A stretch of 24,160 nt of DNA from a virus: IMG/VR virus record IMGVR_UViG_3300020074_000117, positions 1 to 24,160 of that record. The stretch is one strand, 5' to 3'. Under the pieces are notes generated by a model that was not told the DNA's origin, searched no databases, and was given only the letters and a program-made list of their open reading frames with translations. The first letter of the stretch is position 1. Each line of letters begins with the position of its first letter. Made by a program: the position numbers and the translations under genes. Below, piece after piece: positions 15,440-24,160 of this stretch.

Positions 15440-18400
15440 ATGCCCCAAAAGACAAACCTGAACGTAGCTCCATTCTACGATGATTTTGACCAGGATAAAA
15501 ATTTCTATAAAATTTTATTCCGTCCTGGGTATTCTATTCAGGCAAGAGAATTAACTCAGCTACAATCTATTTTACAAAATCAAATTGAGCAATTTGGCAA
15601 GTATTCTTTTAAGCAAGGAGAACTTGTAATTCCAGGAGAAGTTGGTTTAAATACAAAACTAAATTTTGTAAAACTATCTTCAGTATCTGAAATTCCTATC
15701 AATCAAGATGGACAAATTGTATACAAAAAATATGATATTACCCAACTAAAATTACAGATTCTAAAAGGTCTTACTTCTGGAGTAACGGCAACTGTAATTG
15801 ATGCTATTGGTGCTACTGATACCTCATCTGATGTTATTTTTGTAAATTACACAAATAGCGGCAATGATGGAAATGAAGAAACATTTCGCCAAGGAGAAAC
15901 TTTAGAAGTTGTTGATGGTGTAAATACTCCTTTACTGGTTGTAGGAACAGATGGAAGTGTTTTGCCAACAAGTATTGAAGTTAGTAATCCAGACACTAAT
16001 GTAAAAACGACAGTTGAAAGTCCAGCGATGGGATATGCTTCTGCTGTAAAAGTAGAAGAAGGAATTTATTTTGTTAATGGTTATTTTGTAAAAAATAGCG
16101 CACAGTTATTAGTAATTGATAAGTATTATAATAAACCATCTGCAAAGATTGGATTTAAAATTTCAGAAAGTATTGTAACCGCTGAAGAAGATACATCACT
16201 ATATGATAATTCGGTTGGATCTAGTAATTATACTTCTCCTGGAGCACATAGATTAAAAATTTCCTTAGATTTAGTCAAGTATTCATTGAGTCAAATCACT
16301 GATAAGAATTTTATTCAACTTCTTTCAGTTCGTTTGGGTTCTGTGCAGTCTCAAATAACTCAAACTGATTATAATCTTTTAGAGCAAACTCTTGCTAGAA
16401 GAACTTATGATGAGTCTGGAGATTATGTTGTTGATGATTTTTCGCTTGACGTTAGGGAATATTATCAGGAAGACGATAATCTTGGTGTTTATTCAAAAGA
16501 TGAATTTGGTTTAGTTAATGGCGACTCGGTAGAAGATGCTAGGGAAAAACTATTAGCAAGTGTTGGACCAGGGAAAGCATATATTAAAGGTTATGAAATT
16601 GTAAATAAAGAAACAAAATATATTTCTGTAAATAAAGCAAGAGAAACATTAAATAGAGAAGATATTAGAATTAAAACTAAAGGTCTTCCAACGTATAAAG
16701 TTACCAATATTTATGGCAGCGTGCCATTAAATGCAGAAGCTCCACAATTGACTGCATATCCAAATGTATTTCTATCATGTGTTTTTAATGATGGATCTAT
16801 CGGATTAAACAATACGGAAGGTTCAACTGATTCTAAGCAAACACTAGATTTAAGAGGAACATTTTTTGATATTCAAACTGGTATCAAAACAATTTATATT
16901 GCCGTAAATTCTCAATATGCAAATACTTATTCTACCTTGAGTGGTTCTAACTTTGTATCAACTCTTGGAACTGTTTGGTTTGTACAGACAAGAACCGATG
17001 CTGGAGAACCATCGGAAGCCGCTTCAGTAAAATCAATAGCATTTTCAAAAGTAAAAAGGTTGGAAGTAGAATCTACTGGTGGAGTAACATTTTTAGAACT
17101 AACAGTTTCTGGTAGAAAAGATTATCTTGATAATTATCTAACAGAATATGATGCTGGGGCTGGATCAAATTTTAGAGAAATTTATCTGACCGAAAATGAC
17201 GCAATTAGCGGAGCAACACCATTTGGAAACATTGTTGATTATAATGAAACCATCACTCCTGTTATTGGAACCGTAAAACCAAGTAATTTTACCCTTGTTG
17301 AGCGAGGAACTGGTTTTAATCCAGATACAGATATTGTTATTTCTAAAGGTAGAAAGGAAGATGGAAGTGCTGTTTATAATAGTACTTTTGGATTCTCATA
17401 TTTTGATCCTCAATTCTTTACCAAAATCACCCTTGATGAGGCGATTACGGTCGCTAATAGCTTCACGCCTGGTAAGTATATCTATGGTGCTGAAAGCGGT
17501 GCTTACGGGGTTGTAGAGGGGGGTCCTGCAGAGAATTCTAATATCGGTTTCTATACATCTAGTAAAACTTTGATGGTGAAGACTTTATTTGGAACTTTCA
17601 AATCGGGGGAAACTATTTTTGATGAGGGTAATAATGCATTAAGAATTGCTAAAGATAACACAATTTCACATTTTATTGTTAATAGAAGAGGATCAAACTA
17701 CGCTCAAGGAACAAAAATCAGAATTGATGGTATTGATTATGACAATACAAAAGTAGCATTGACATTTAATAATTCTGGAGCGTTGGTTTCTGCATCTATT
17801 GTCAATAGAGAAGTTTTCAATCAAGAATACTCCAGACCACCAATTGTTAATTTGATACAAGCAACGGGTGGTGGCAATATTTCTATTGCTGCTGTTGTAA
17901 CTCCCATTTTAGTTAGAAATGCAGTTATCACATATACACCACAGAACACCAAATCCTTTTTTGCTCAATTTGGTTCTGGAAATGCAAATACATTTACTGC
18001 GGATGTTGAAGTTGGAAAAGAAAAATATGCAGAAACAACTGCAATCACAGATTTTACATTCAATGGGGAACAAGGAAGAAAATATATTGAGTGCAATGGA
18101 TTTGGTGGAGACACAACAAAATTCTTACAACAAGGTGATTTAATTCAATTTACAGACACTTCTGGATCAGTAATACGTTGTGTTGTGCAGCAGGCAACAC
18201 AACCAGAAGGTGTTTTAAAATCAAGAATTTATTTAGATCGCTCTTTGCCAAACAATGTTGATAATACAAGTGTTGTACGAGTACGTCCAGCAATTGATAA
18301 TTTAAACATGGGAACCCTAATTTATAAGACTGGAACAACTCAGTTAAGTTCAATTGTTGCAAATAGCGAAGATTCAAAAATTACTTATTATGTAAGAAGA

Positions 18401-21400
18401 GATTTTGTAAGTACTGGAAATGGAACACAGCAAGGACTGACATTTGCAGCGCAACTTCCATTTGGAACTCAAAGATTTGTTTCTTTTAGTGAGAGTAACT
18501 TTATAGTAACTATACTTAATCCTGGCGATGCTCCCAATATTAAAATCGGTGATATTGCATATGTTACTTCAGAACAAGTAGTTATCAAGGCTTCTACCGA
18601 TGCAACGAGTGGACTAACTTCTGGAAGTGTTGAACTTAAGTTCCCATTAAATTATTTTGGTACTGTGCCAACTAATGGAAAATATCCAACTTTAAAACTA
18701 ACTGCAACTTTAGAAGTATCAAAGGCAAAACCAAGATTAAAGACTGCTGTCATTAACAAAAGAATTATTATAGATTCCTCAAAAGATAGAATCATTCCCT
18801 TAAGAGGAAAAGACTATGATACTGGTAGTTTAGATGTAGCAAGTTACGCAGATGCGTTTAAATTGAGATACGTCTATGAGGGATCTGCTTCGGAACCACC
18901 AGTTGTAGATAGAAATGGCAAACTAGTGAGTGGTATTGATGTTACTAACAGATTTACTTTTGATGATGGTCAAAGAGATACAATTTATGATATCTCTAGG
19001 ATTATTCTAAAACCAGGATCACAACCAACTACTGGACAATTGGTTGCTGCATTTGATTATTTTGAACATACTCAAGGCGATTTCTGCACGGTTGATTCGT
19101 ATTTACATGAAGCAGGAGTAACATCTGATCAAATTCCATCATACAATTCGCCAGCTTTAGGAAAAGTCTCCTTGAAAGATGTTTTAGATTTTAGACCAAA
19201 AATAGATAATAATTCAATTATTTCTGGATTCCAGGATACCTCTTTGCTTTCGTCCTCTGTTACTAGATCTTTCAGTGGAACTGGTGGTATTATCTCAAGC
19301 ACTCCAGCTTCAGATTCTAATATTGAATATACTTTCTCATTTACACAAAAACAGTATCTTGATCGTATTGATGGTTTGTTTTTGAATAAGAGAGGAGAAT
19401 TTGTATTAAAAGAAGGAAACTCGTCCTTAAATCCAACTAAACCAGATCCAATCAATGATGCTATTCCTTTATATTATCTGTATATTCCCGCATTTACTCA
19501 AAGTAGTAAGGATGTAAGAATTACTGCAGTTGATAATAAGCGTTATACAATGCGTGATATCGGAAAACTAGAGAAAAGAATTGAACGTCTTGAATACTAT
19601 ACTCTTCTTAGTGTTCTTGAGCAACAAGCATTAAATATGCAAATCGTTGATTCTACAGGAATAAATCGTTATAAGAGTGGGTTCATTGTTGACAATTTTG
19701 AAACTCACAAAATTGGTTCATTGCAATCATTAGACTACAAGTGTGCTATTGATACTCAACAGGCGGTCTTGAGACCACAATCAAAGGAAGATTCTTTCTT
19801 ACTAGTTGAAGTTAATACTAGAGAAGATCAAAGATCTGTGTCTGGATATAAGAGAATAGGAGATCGCATTACGCTTCCATTTACAGAATTAGAATTACTT
19901 GGAAATTCTTTTGCAACCAAAACTGTCAATCCAAATCCGTTTGTTGTTCTTCAGTATGTTGGAGATGCACATGTTGCTCCAAATGTAGATTCTTGGTATG
20001 ACACCAGCGTTGCTCCTTTGGTTAATGATAATAATACAAATTTATATTCCATTTTCTTAGCAAAAAACAAACTAAAGGATGCCTTCTCCAGTTTATATAA
20101 TTCGTATAAAATTAATTGGTTGGGTGCGAATAGATCATTTTTTAATATTGGATCATTTGCCGAAGTAAATACAGATCTTTCTGGTTCTAGTGTTGCTATG
20201 GCTTCCGTATCAAGTTCTTCCAACATCAGTCCAGAAAATAATGAAATTGGCAAAGGCATTAGTACAAAAGGAATTGGTTCCAATGTAGTTGCAACATCAC
20301 TATCATTTTTTGCTAGAAGCGTTCCAATTAAATATACTATTAATCGTCTGAAACCAAATACAAATATTTCTGTCTTTATGGAAGGTAGAAACATTGCACG
20401 ATGGGTTAATCCAGATGCACGTTATACTGGAGTTGCAGGAAATTCTTTAACTGCATTTAATGGTCCAGTCATTACAGATGAAAATGGTAATGCCAGTGGT
20501 ATTATTTTAGTTCCATCTGGAAAACCGCCAAAAGAAAATGCTGTTTGGTCTGGAAATGTGGATACGGTTGTTTATGATGAAGATGCTGATGAAATCAGAT
20601 TTACTACTGGAGCAAAGACAATTAGATTTACTTCTAGTTCTACTGATGCATCAAAAGAAGATGTTGATACTTACGCAGAAATTAAGTTTTATGCTACTGG
20701 ATTATTGCCAGAAAATGTATCTTCTATTGTTTCAACATCACCTGCATATTTTAAAGCAAACGAAGGAACACAGGTAACTGGTAGCAATACTGATAATCCA
20801 ATCAAACCAAATCCAATGGCACAGACCTTCAAGATTGAAAACTATGAAGGTGGTGTATTTGTAACAAGTTTAGATCTATTCTTCTCTAAAAAGAGTTCAA
20901 CAATTCCATTGAGAGTTTATTTAACTGATATTGAAAATGGAAAACCAGGAAAAAATATTATCCCAGGATCTCAGCAAACTTTATTACCAGGAACGTACTT
21001 AAGAGTTGTTGCAAGTGACACTTTAACAATTGTCAAGGGAGAAAAAGCAACGGGTTCAACTTCTAATGCATCTGGTCCAATTTCAAGAGTCTTTGATAAA
21101 AATAATATTGAACTAACAGCATCTTCATCTGGATTATTTACATTAACAAATGATCAAGTTTATACATTAATTCTTGACAATCATAATGGTGTATCATTTA
21201 AAGCAGATGAAAATCTTTCTATTCCATCAGTTACGACTAACAATAATTTAAATAATACTACTACAACTTTAAAAATTGTAAAAGATTCTGGCAGAGTTAC
21301 AGATTTGCGTGTTACAAATACTGGATCCAGTTATGAATCTGCTTTTTTAACCATTGAAAGTCCACAACTTCCTGGCGGCGGAAATGCAACTTCTACTGTC

Positions 21401-23584
21401 AGAGTATCAAATGGCAAAATTTATAATGCAGAATTAGTATTGTCTGGTTCTGAATATACAGAACCACCAGCAGTTGTAATCAATGGAACTGGAACTGGCG
21501 CTGCTGGTGCTGAGATTGAATCTTTCATTACAATTGACACCCCAGCAGTTCGTATGGGTATTGCAATTGATGAGACTGGAGCAACAAAATCAGTTACACC
21601 AACAAGATTTGCGTTTGATTATCCAGTCTATTTACAAAATGATACTGAGTACGCATTATCAATTGAAACTGATTCTATTGATTATGAAATCTGGGCATCT
21701 GCTTTGGGTGAAATTGAAATCGCTACTAGCACTATTGTTACTACTCAACCAGCATTGGGTTCATTATTTAAATCTCAGAATACAAATGCTTGGACAGAAG
21801 ATCTATTTGAAGATATCAAATTTAAGATGTATCGTGCAGAATTTGATATTTCAAGAACAGCATCTTTACTTTTAACAAATGAAAATCTTGGTTATGAGAA
21901 ATTAGATCTAAATCCTATTGAAACAAATGCGGAATCAAATACAACTGCAACATCAGATTTATTTAAGAATAATAACTTTGTATTTAAAGTATACCACCCT
22001 GATCATGGATTTGATTCTGATGAAAATTCATATGTATTTTTTAGAGGCGTACAAGATGTTGGTGGTTTGTCAGCTTCTCAATTAAACAGTCAACTATTTA
22101 AGGTATACAATCCTGGGGTTGATTACTATTCATTAATTTCTATCAACAGGGCTTCTGCGAATTCATTTGGTGGGGGATCGTCTATTCTATCTTCGTATAA
22201 CAGAAAATATGAGAAAATCTTTGCATTAGTTCCCGCACTATCGTTTAGTCAAACAAAGATTGATAGTTTTATTAAGACAACAAATATCTCTCCTGTTGAC
22301 GATAATGTCAAGACATTTACATCATACTCACAAACAGATTATGAAAAGACTTTTTTGAATGAAGAAGTATTCTTCATAAATCAAAAAATTATTGCTTCTA
22401 GAATTAATGAAACTGTTAATGATATTGACAGATCATTAACATATAAAATTGAACTTTCAAGTAAAAAATCAACTCTATCCCCATTAATTGATTTATCTAG
22501 AGCATCAATTAAAACTATCACAAATAAAATTGAAAATGCTAAAGGAAAAGAATCTCGTTTTGGAAGAAGAAATCAAATCCTAGAATTCTACCCTGTATAT
22601 TCCATGTTAATTAATGGTGTACAACAATCAGAAACAATAACAAATGGTCAAATTGTAACAGGAAAAACAACAAATGCATCTGGTAAAATCGTTCGTATTG
22701 ATCAAAATGTAATTTACGTCAAGATTAAGACAGCAAACGCATTTACTGCTGGAGAAAAATTAGATTTTGAAACCGATAACTTCACGAATGATATTACGGT
22801 ATCATCTTCTGGAGCATCAAAAGTGGTATTCCAAATTCCTAACATATTGGTTCCTCCAACTTACGTAACGGCAAGAAATCCAGCAGTTCCAGCACAATTG
22901 TATTCAAATAAAATTTCAGGAAAAATTGTTTCTTGGAATGAAAAAACTGGTCAATTAACAGTTATCAATGATAAACTTCCAATTAACAATGACTATGATT
23001 CGCCTATTCCAACCACAGGTTCTGGATCAGTATTTAATAGAAATTCAAGTGTAGATGCTCAAGCAAAAGATATCTTTAGAGTTGGAGATCTTATTTCATA
23101 CCCAGGTCAGAGTGAAAATGAAAATCAATTTATTGAAGTATCAAAAATTACATATTCAGATGGTGTAGATTTTACAAGTGACGTTCAATCAAAAAATAGT
23201 TCCAGCATTGCAAAATATGTTACTAAAGAAATCTCTATTGAAAATCCAGCAACTGGTATTGATGTAAGAACAACTGTAAATACTAGCGATATTGAAAATA
23301 TTCGTATTCTTTATAGAATTAAAAAGTCTTCATCACAAGAAAATTTTGAAGATATTGAGTGGGAATATTTCAATGGTGATGGATCTCCTGATGTTAACGT
23401 GATTGCTTCTCCAGAAAATTCTATTAGTGGAATCACAGAAAAGCAGTCTTCTTATCAAGAGTTGTCATACAGCATTGATAATCTTCCAGAGTTCTCATCG
23501 TTTGCAATCAAGATCGTTATGAAATCAAGTAATCCTGCATTTGTTCCAAAAGTACAAGATCTGCGAGCAGTAGCATCTTATTGA
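15440..23584 (+). CDS. Giant DUF4815-type tail/baseplate structural protein (2714 aa)
   Basis: This is an uninterrupted ORF 29 bases after gp8, in the gp9-gp10-gp11 position of T4. The N-terminus matches the DUF4815 pattern of cyanophage tail proteins: NVAPFYDDFDQDKNFYKILF then PGYSIQARELTQLQSILQNQ (residues 8-48), GIYFVNGYFVKN (about 208-220), SPGAHRLKISLDL, and DYVVDDFSLDVRE (about 323-337). A GKAYIKGYEIV strand follows. A short coiled coil starts at M1371 (MRDIGKLEKRIERLEYYTLL). Residues 1620-1650 read SVPIKYTINRLKPNTNISVF, and PMAQTFKIENYEGGVFVTSL begins at 1792. GxGY repeats lie near 748 and 1957-2016, with 'GE...G' modules near 148, 675 and 2401. It is probably a peripheral baseplate or fibre-attachment protein; the exact T4 equivalent is uncertain. 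TAGAGA 9 bases upstream is a weak Shine-Dalgarno. Confidence 0.9.
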   Translation: MPQKTNLNVAPFYDDFDQDKNFYKILFRPGYSIQARELTQLQSILQNQIEQFGKYSFKQGELVIPGEVGLNTKLNFVKLSSVSEIPINQDGQIVYKKYDITQLKLQILKGLTSGVTATVIDAIGATDTSSDVIFVNYTNSGNDGNEETFRQGETLEVVDGVNTPLLVVGTDGSVLPTSIEVSNPDTNVKTTVESPAMGYASAVKVEEGIYFVNGYFVKNSAQLLVIDKYYNKPSAKIGFKISESIVTAEEDTSLYDNSVGSSNYTSPGAHRLKISLDLVKYSLSQITDKNFIQLLSVRLGSVQSQITQTDYNLLEQTLARRTYDESGDYVVDDFSLDVREYYQEDDNLGVYSKDEFGLVNGDSVEDAREKLLASVGPGKAYIKGYEIVNKETKYISVNKARETLNREDIRIKTKGLPTYKVTNIYGSVPLNAEAPQLTAYPNVFLSCVFNDGSIGLNNTEGSTDSKQTLDLRGTFFDIQTGIKTIYIAVNSQYANTYSTLSGSNFVSTLGTVWFVQTRTDAGEPSEAASVKSIAFSKVKRLEVESTGGVTFLELTVSGRKDYLDNYLTEYDAGAGSNFREIYLTENDAISGATPFGNIVDYNETITPVIGTVKPSNFTLVERGTGFNPDTDIVISKGRKEDGSAVYNSTFGFSYFDPQFFTKITLDEAITVANSFTPGKYIYGAESGAYGVVEGGPAENSNIGFYTSSKTLMVKTLFGTFKSGETIFDEGNNALRIAKDNTISHFIVNRRGSNYAQGTKIRIDGIDYDNTKVALTFNNSGALVSASIVNREVFNQEYSRPPIVNLIQATGGGNISIAAVVTPILVRNAVITYTPQNTKSFFAQFGSGNANTFTADVEVGKEKYAETTAITDFTFNGEQGRKYIECNGFGGDTTKFLQQGDLIQFTDTSGSVIRCVVQQATQPEGVLKSRIYLDRSLPNNVDNTSVVRVRPAIDNLNMGTLIYKTGTTQLSSIVANSEDSKITYYVRRDFVSTGNGTQQGLTFAAQLPFGTQRFVSFSESNFIVTILNPGDAPNIKIGDIAYVTSEQVVIKASTDATSGLTSGSVELKFPLNYFGTVPTNGKYPTLKLTATLEVSKAKPRLKTAVINKRIIIDSSKDRIIPLRGKDYDTGSLDVASYADAFKLRYVYEGSASEPPVVDRNGKLVSGIDVTNRFTFDDGQRDTIYDISRIILKPGSQPTTGQLVAAFDYFEHTQGDFCTVDSYLHEAGVTSDQIPSYNSPALGKVSLKDVLDFRPKIDNNSIISGFQDTSLLSSSVTRSFSGTGGIISSTPASDSNIEYTFSFTQKQYLDRIDGLFLNKRGEFVLKEGNSSLNPTKPDPINDAIPLYYLYIPAFTQSSKDVRITAVDNKRYTMRDIGKLEKRIERLEYYTLLSVLEQQALNMQIVDSTGINRYKSGFIVDNFETHKIGSLQSLDYKCAIDTQQAVLRPQSKEDSFLLVEVNTREDQRSVSGYKRIGDRITLPFTELELLGNSFATKTVNPNPFVVLQYVGDAHVAPNVDSWYDTSVAPLVNDNNTNLYSIFLAKNKLKDAFSSLYNSYKINWLGANRSFFNIGSFAEVNTDLSGSSVAMASVSSSSNISPENNEIGKGISTKGIGSNVVATSLSFFARSVPIKYTINRLKPNTNISVFMEGRNIARWVNPDARYTGVAGNSLTAFNGPVITDENGNASGIILVPSGKPPKENAVWSGNVDTVVYDEDADEIRFTTGAKTIRFTSSSTDASKEDVDTYAEIKFYATGLLPENVSSIVSTSPAYFKANEGTQVTGSNTDNPIKPNPMAQTFKIENYEGGVFVTSLDLFFSKKSSTIPLRVYLTDIENGKPGKNIIPGSQQTLLPGTYLRVVASDTLTIVKGEKATGSTSNASGPISRVFDKNNIELTASSSGLFTLTNDQVYTLILDNHNGVSFKADENLSIPSVTTNNNLNNTTTTLKIVKDSGRVTDLRVTNTGSSYESAFLTIESPQLPGGGNATSTVRVSNGKIYNAELVLSGSEYTEPPAVVINGTGTGAAGAEIESFITIDTPAVRMGIAIDETGATKSVTPTRFAFDYPVYLQNDTEYALSIETDSIDYEIWASALGEIEIATSTIVTTQPALGSLFKSQNTNAWTEDLFEDIKFKMYRAEFDISRTASLLLTNENLGYEKLDLNPIETNAESNTTATSDLFKNNNFVFKVYHPDHGFDSDENSYVFFRGVQDVGGLSASQLNSQLFKVYNPGVDYYSLISINRASANSFGGGSSILSSYNRKYEKIFALVPALSFSQTKIDSFIKTTNISPVDDNVKTFTSYSQTDYEKTFLNEEVFFINQKIIASRINETVNDIDRSLTYKIELSSKKSTLSPLIDLSRASIKTITNKIENAKGKESRFGRRNQILEFYPVYSMLINGVQQSETITNGQIVTGKTTNASGKIVRIDQNVIYVKIKTANAFTAGEKLDFETDNFTNDITVSSSGASKVVFQIPNILVPPTYVTARNPAVPAQLYSNKISGKIVSWNEKTGQLTVINDKLPINNDYDSPIPTTGSGSVFNRNSSVDAQAKDIFRVGDLISYPGQSENENQFIEVSKITYSDGVDFTSDVQSKNSSSIAKYVTKEISIENPATGIDVRTTVNTSDIENIRILYRIKKSSSQENFEDIEWEYFNGDGSPDVNVIASPENSISGITEKQSSYQELSYSIDNLPEFSSFAIKIVMKSSNPAFVPKVQDLRAVASY

Positions 23585-23585
23585 T

Positions 23586-23795
23586 ATGAAACATATTAAA
23601 GTGAAAAATGAAGACCACCTGTATCGTGACGTTGATACAGGTGCAATCATAAATACTGACAGATCTGCTTTTGAAAAATACAAAAAATCCAGAAACAAGT
23701 TTCGTAATCTTGAGCAAGAACTGGATTTTATGAAAGATGAAATTAGTGAGATCAAATCCTTACTACGTCAATTAATAAAATCAAATGGTACTTAG
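23586..23795 (+). CDS. Small coiled-coil virion-associated protein (69 aa)
   Basis: ATG lies one base after the stop of the 2714-residue gene, so translation is probably coupled; no Shine-Dalgarno is visible. Residues 10-38 (DHLYRDVDTGAIINTDRSAF then EKYKKSRNK) form a compact motif that, from memory, recurs in short T4-like phage proteins of unknown role (RD-x-x-TGAIIN-x-D-x-x-A). Residues 42-63 are a coiled coil with L42, L46, M49, I53, I56, L60 and L63 in exact 4-3 spacing. Its 3' end overlaps the tail-fibre gene start by 11 bases. An adaptor, oligomerisation or assembly role is plausible but unproven. Confidence 0.8.
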   Translation: MKHIKVKNEDHLYRDVDTGAIINTDRSAFEKYKKSRNKFRNLEQELDFMKDEISEIKSLLRQLIKSNGT

Positions 23796-24160
23796 GAACG
23801 TCGCCAAACAATTTTCATTTGAACAACAAAGGCAAGAAATCAATGAAATTGCAGTTGATTTAGATGCTATCAACACAACGTTGACCAACTATAATGTGTC
23901 AAATTGGAATACAGCATATAGTTGGGGCAACCATGCTACTGCTGGATATCTAACTTCATATACAGAAACTGATCCAATATTTGTTGCATCACCTGCTGCA
24001 ACAATTACAACACAGAATAAAAATAATTGGGATACTGCATATAGTTGGGGCAACCATGCTAATGCTGGATATTGGGTTCAAAACAATGCTAAGATTTCTG
24101 AATGGGATACAGCATATAGCTGGGGAAATCATGCTAATGCTGGATATTGGGTTCAAAACA
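23785..24160 (+). CDS. Tail fibre protein, 5' portion (cut by the window end)
   Basis: ATG at 23785 lies in the +1 frame relative to the preceding gene and overlaps it by 11 bases. The frame stays open for 125 codons to the window end. After an N-terminal helical stretch (residues 8-35, QFSFEQQRQEINEIAVDLDA) come repeats of WDTAYSWGNHANAGY starting at W41, W82 and W107. This repeat is a known signature of cyanophage tail fibres and related adhesins. The last two units are 25 residues apart (unit ends WVQNNAKISE). Tail fibres contact the host surface and fix host range. The start is chosen on the overlap and because no upstream in-frame ATG is available; no Shine-Dalgarno is visible. The C-terminal receptor-binding part is outside the window. 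Confidence 0.85.
   Translation, partial: MVLRNVAKQFSFEQQRQEINEIAVDLDAINTTLTNYNVSNWNTAYSWGNHATAGYLTSYTETDPIFVASPAATITTQNKNNWDTAYSWGNHANAGYWVQNNAKISEWDTAYSWGNHANAGYWVQN
23905..23949 (+). repeat. WDTAYSWGNHA-type tail-fibre repeat, unit 1
   Basis: Residues 41-55 of the fibre read WNTAYSWGNHATAGY. The DNA shares GCATATAGTTGGGGCAACCA and the following ATGCT with unit 2. Confidence 0.85.
24028..24072 (+). repeat. WDTAYSWGNHA-type tail-fibre repeat, unit 2
   Basis: Residues 82-96 read WDTAYSWGNHANAGY, followed by WVQNNAKISE, which completes a 25-residue period before unit 3. Confidence 0.85.
24103..24147 (+). repeat. WDTAYSWGNHA-type tail-fibre repeat, unit 3
   Basis: Residues 107-121 read WDTAYSWGNHANAGY, followed by WVQN where the window stops, so the array probably continues. 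The protein repeat is identical to unit 2 but several codons differ silently (AGC, GGA, AAT). Confidence 0.85.

Noticed and set aside
19951-20394. Reverse-strand open frame of 147 codons inside the 2714-residue gene
   Set aside because: It lies wholly antisense to a continuous, recognisable structural gene, with no promoter, ribosome site or neighbour on that strand.
21483-21875. Leucine-rich forward open frame of 130 codons
   Set aside because: It is a shifted-frame shadow of the 2714-residue protein; its Leu/Gln richness comes from reading AT-rich codons out of frame.
23905-24160. CRISPR-like or other DNA repeat array
   Set aside because: The repeats are in frame and encode a known tail-fibre motif, with protein conservation stronger than DNA conservation.

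Overview
This window reads as part of the late, virion-structural region of a T4-like myovirus, most probably a marine cyanophage (Prochlorococcus or Synechococcus host) or a close relative. The evidence is the T4 baseplate order gp25 then gp6 then [large protein] then gp8 then [large protein], low GC with A/T-ending codons, T4-type late promoter boxes (TATAAATA), everything on the + strand with minimal gaps, and cyanophage-style giant tail proteins built from repeated modules. No tRNA, integrase, CRISPR, insertion sequence or metabolic gene was seen.

Layout. Positions 1-1250 hold a cluster of short, partly overlapping genes: two overlapping small ORFs (1-279 and 113-331, the second with two perfect coiled-coil segments), a PAAR-like spike-tip candidate (312-791), a 49-residue basic protein (798-947), a candidate ORF largely overlapping it (838-1014), and a 72-residue protein (1030-1248). 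Positions 1251-1270 carry a hairpin overlapping a late-promoter-like box. Then come gp25 (1285-1683), gp6 (1683-3491), a 3361-residue protein in the place of T4 gene 7 (3497-13582), tandem late promoters (13578-13595), an enlarged gp8 (13632-15410), a 2714-residue DUF4815-type structural protein (15440-23584), a 69-residue coiled-coil protein (23586-23795) and the start of a tail-fibre gene (23785 to the window end) with WDTAYSWGNHA repeats.

How they fit together. In T4, gp25, gp6, gp7, gp8, gp10 and gp53 form the baseplate wedge, while the PAAR protein caps the central spike. Here gp25, gp6 and gp8 are recognisable by sequence and keep T4 order. The two giant proteins fill the places of gp7 and of gp9/gp10/gp11, and probably join the wedge to the fibres. 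The same small beta modules (GxGY repeats, 'GE...G-SG-V' repeats, 'E-I-Y...RG...H' modules) recur inside gp8 and both giants, so the baseplate periphery appears to have grown by module accretion.

The window is a structural operon and I see no separate defence or metabolic system. The most interesting content is the modular giant in the gp7 position with its alpha-helical RDI/GGN repeats and YHYH-like domain, the PAAR-like protein with no His or Cys, and the overlapping small ORFs at the left end.
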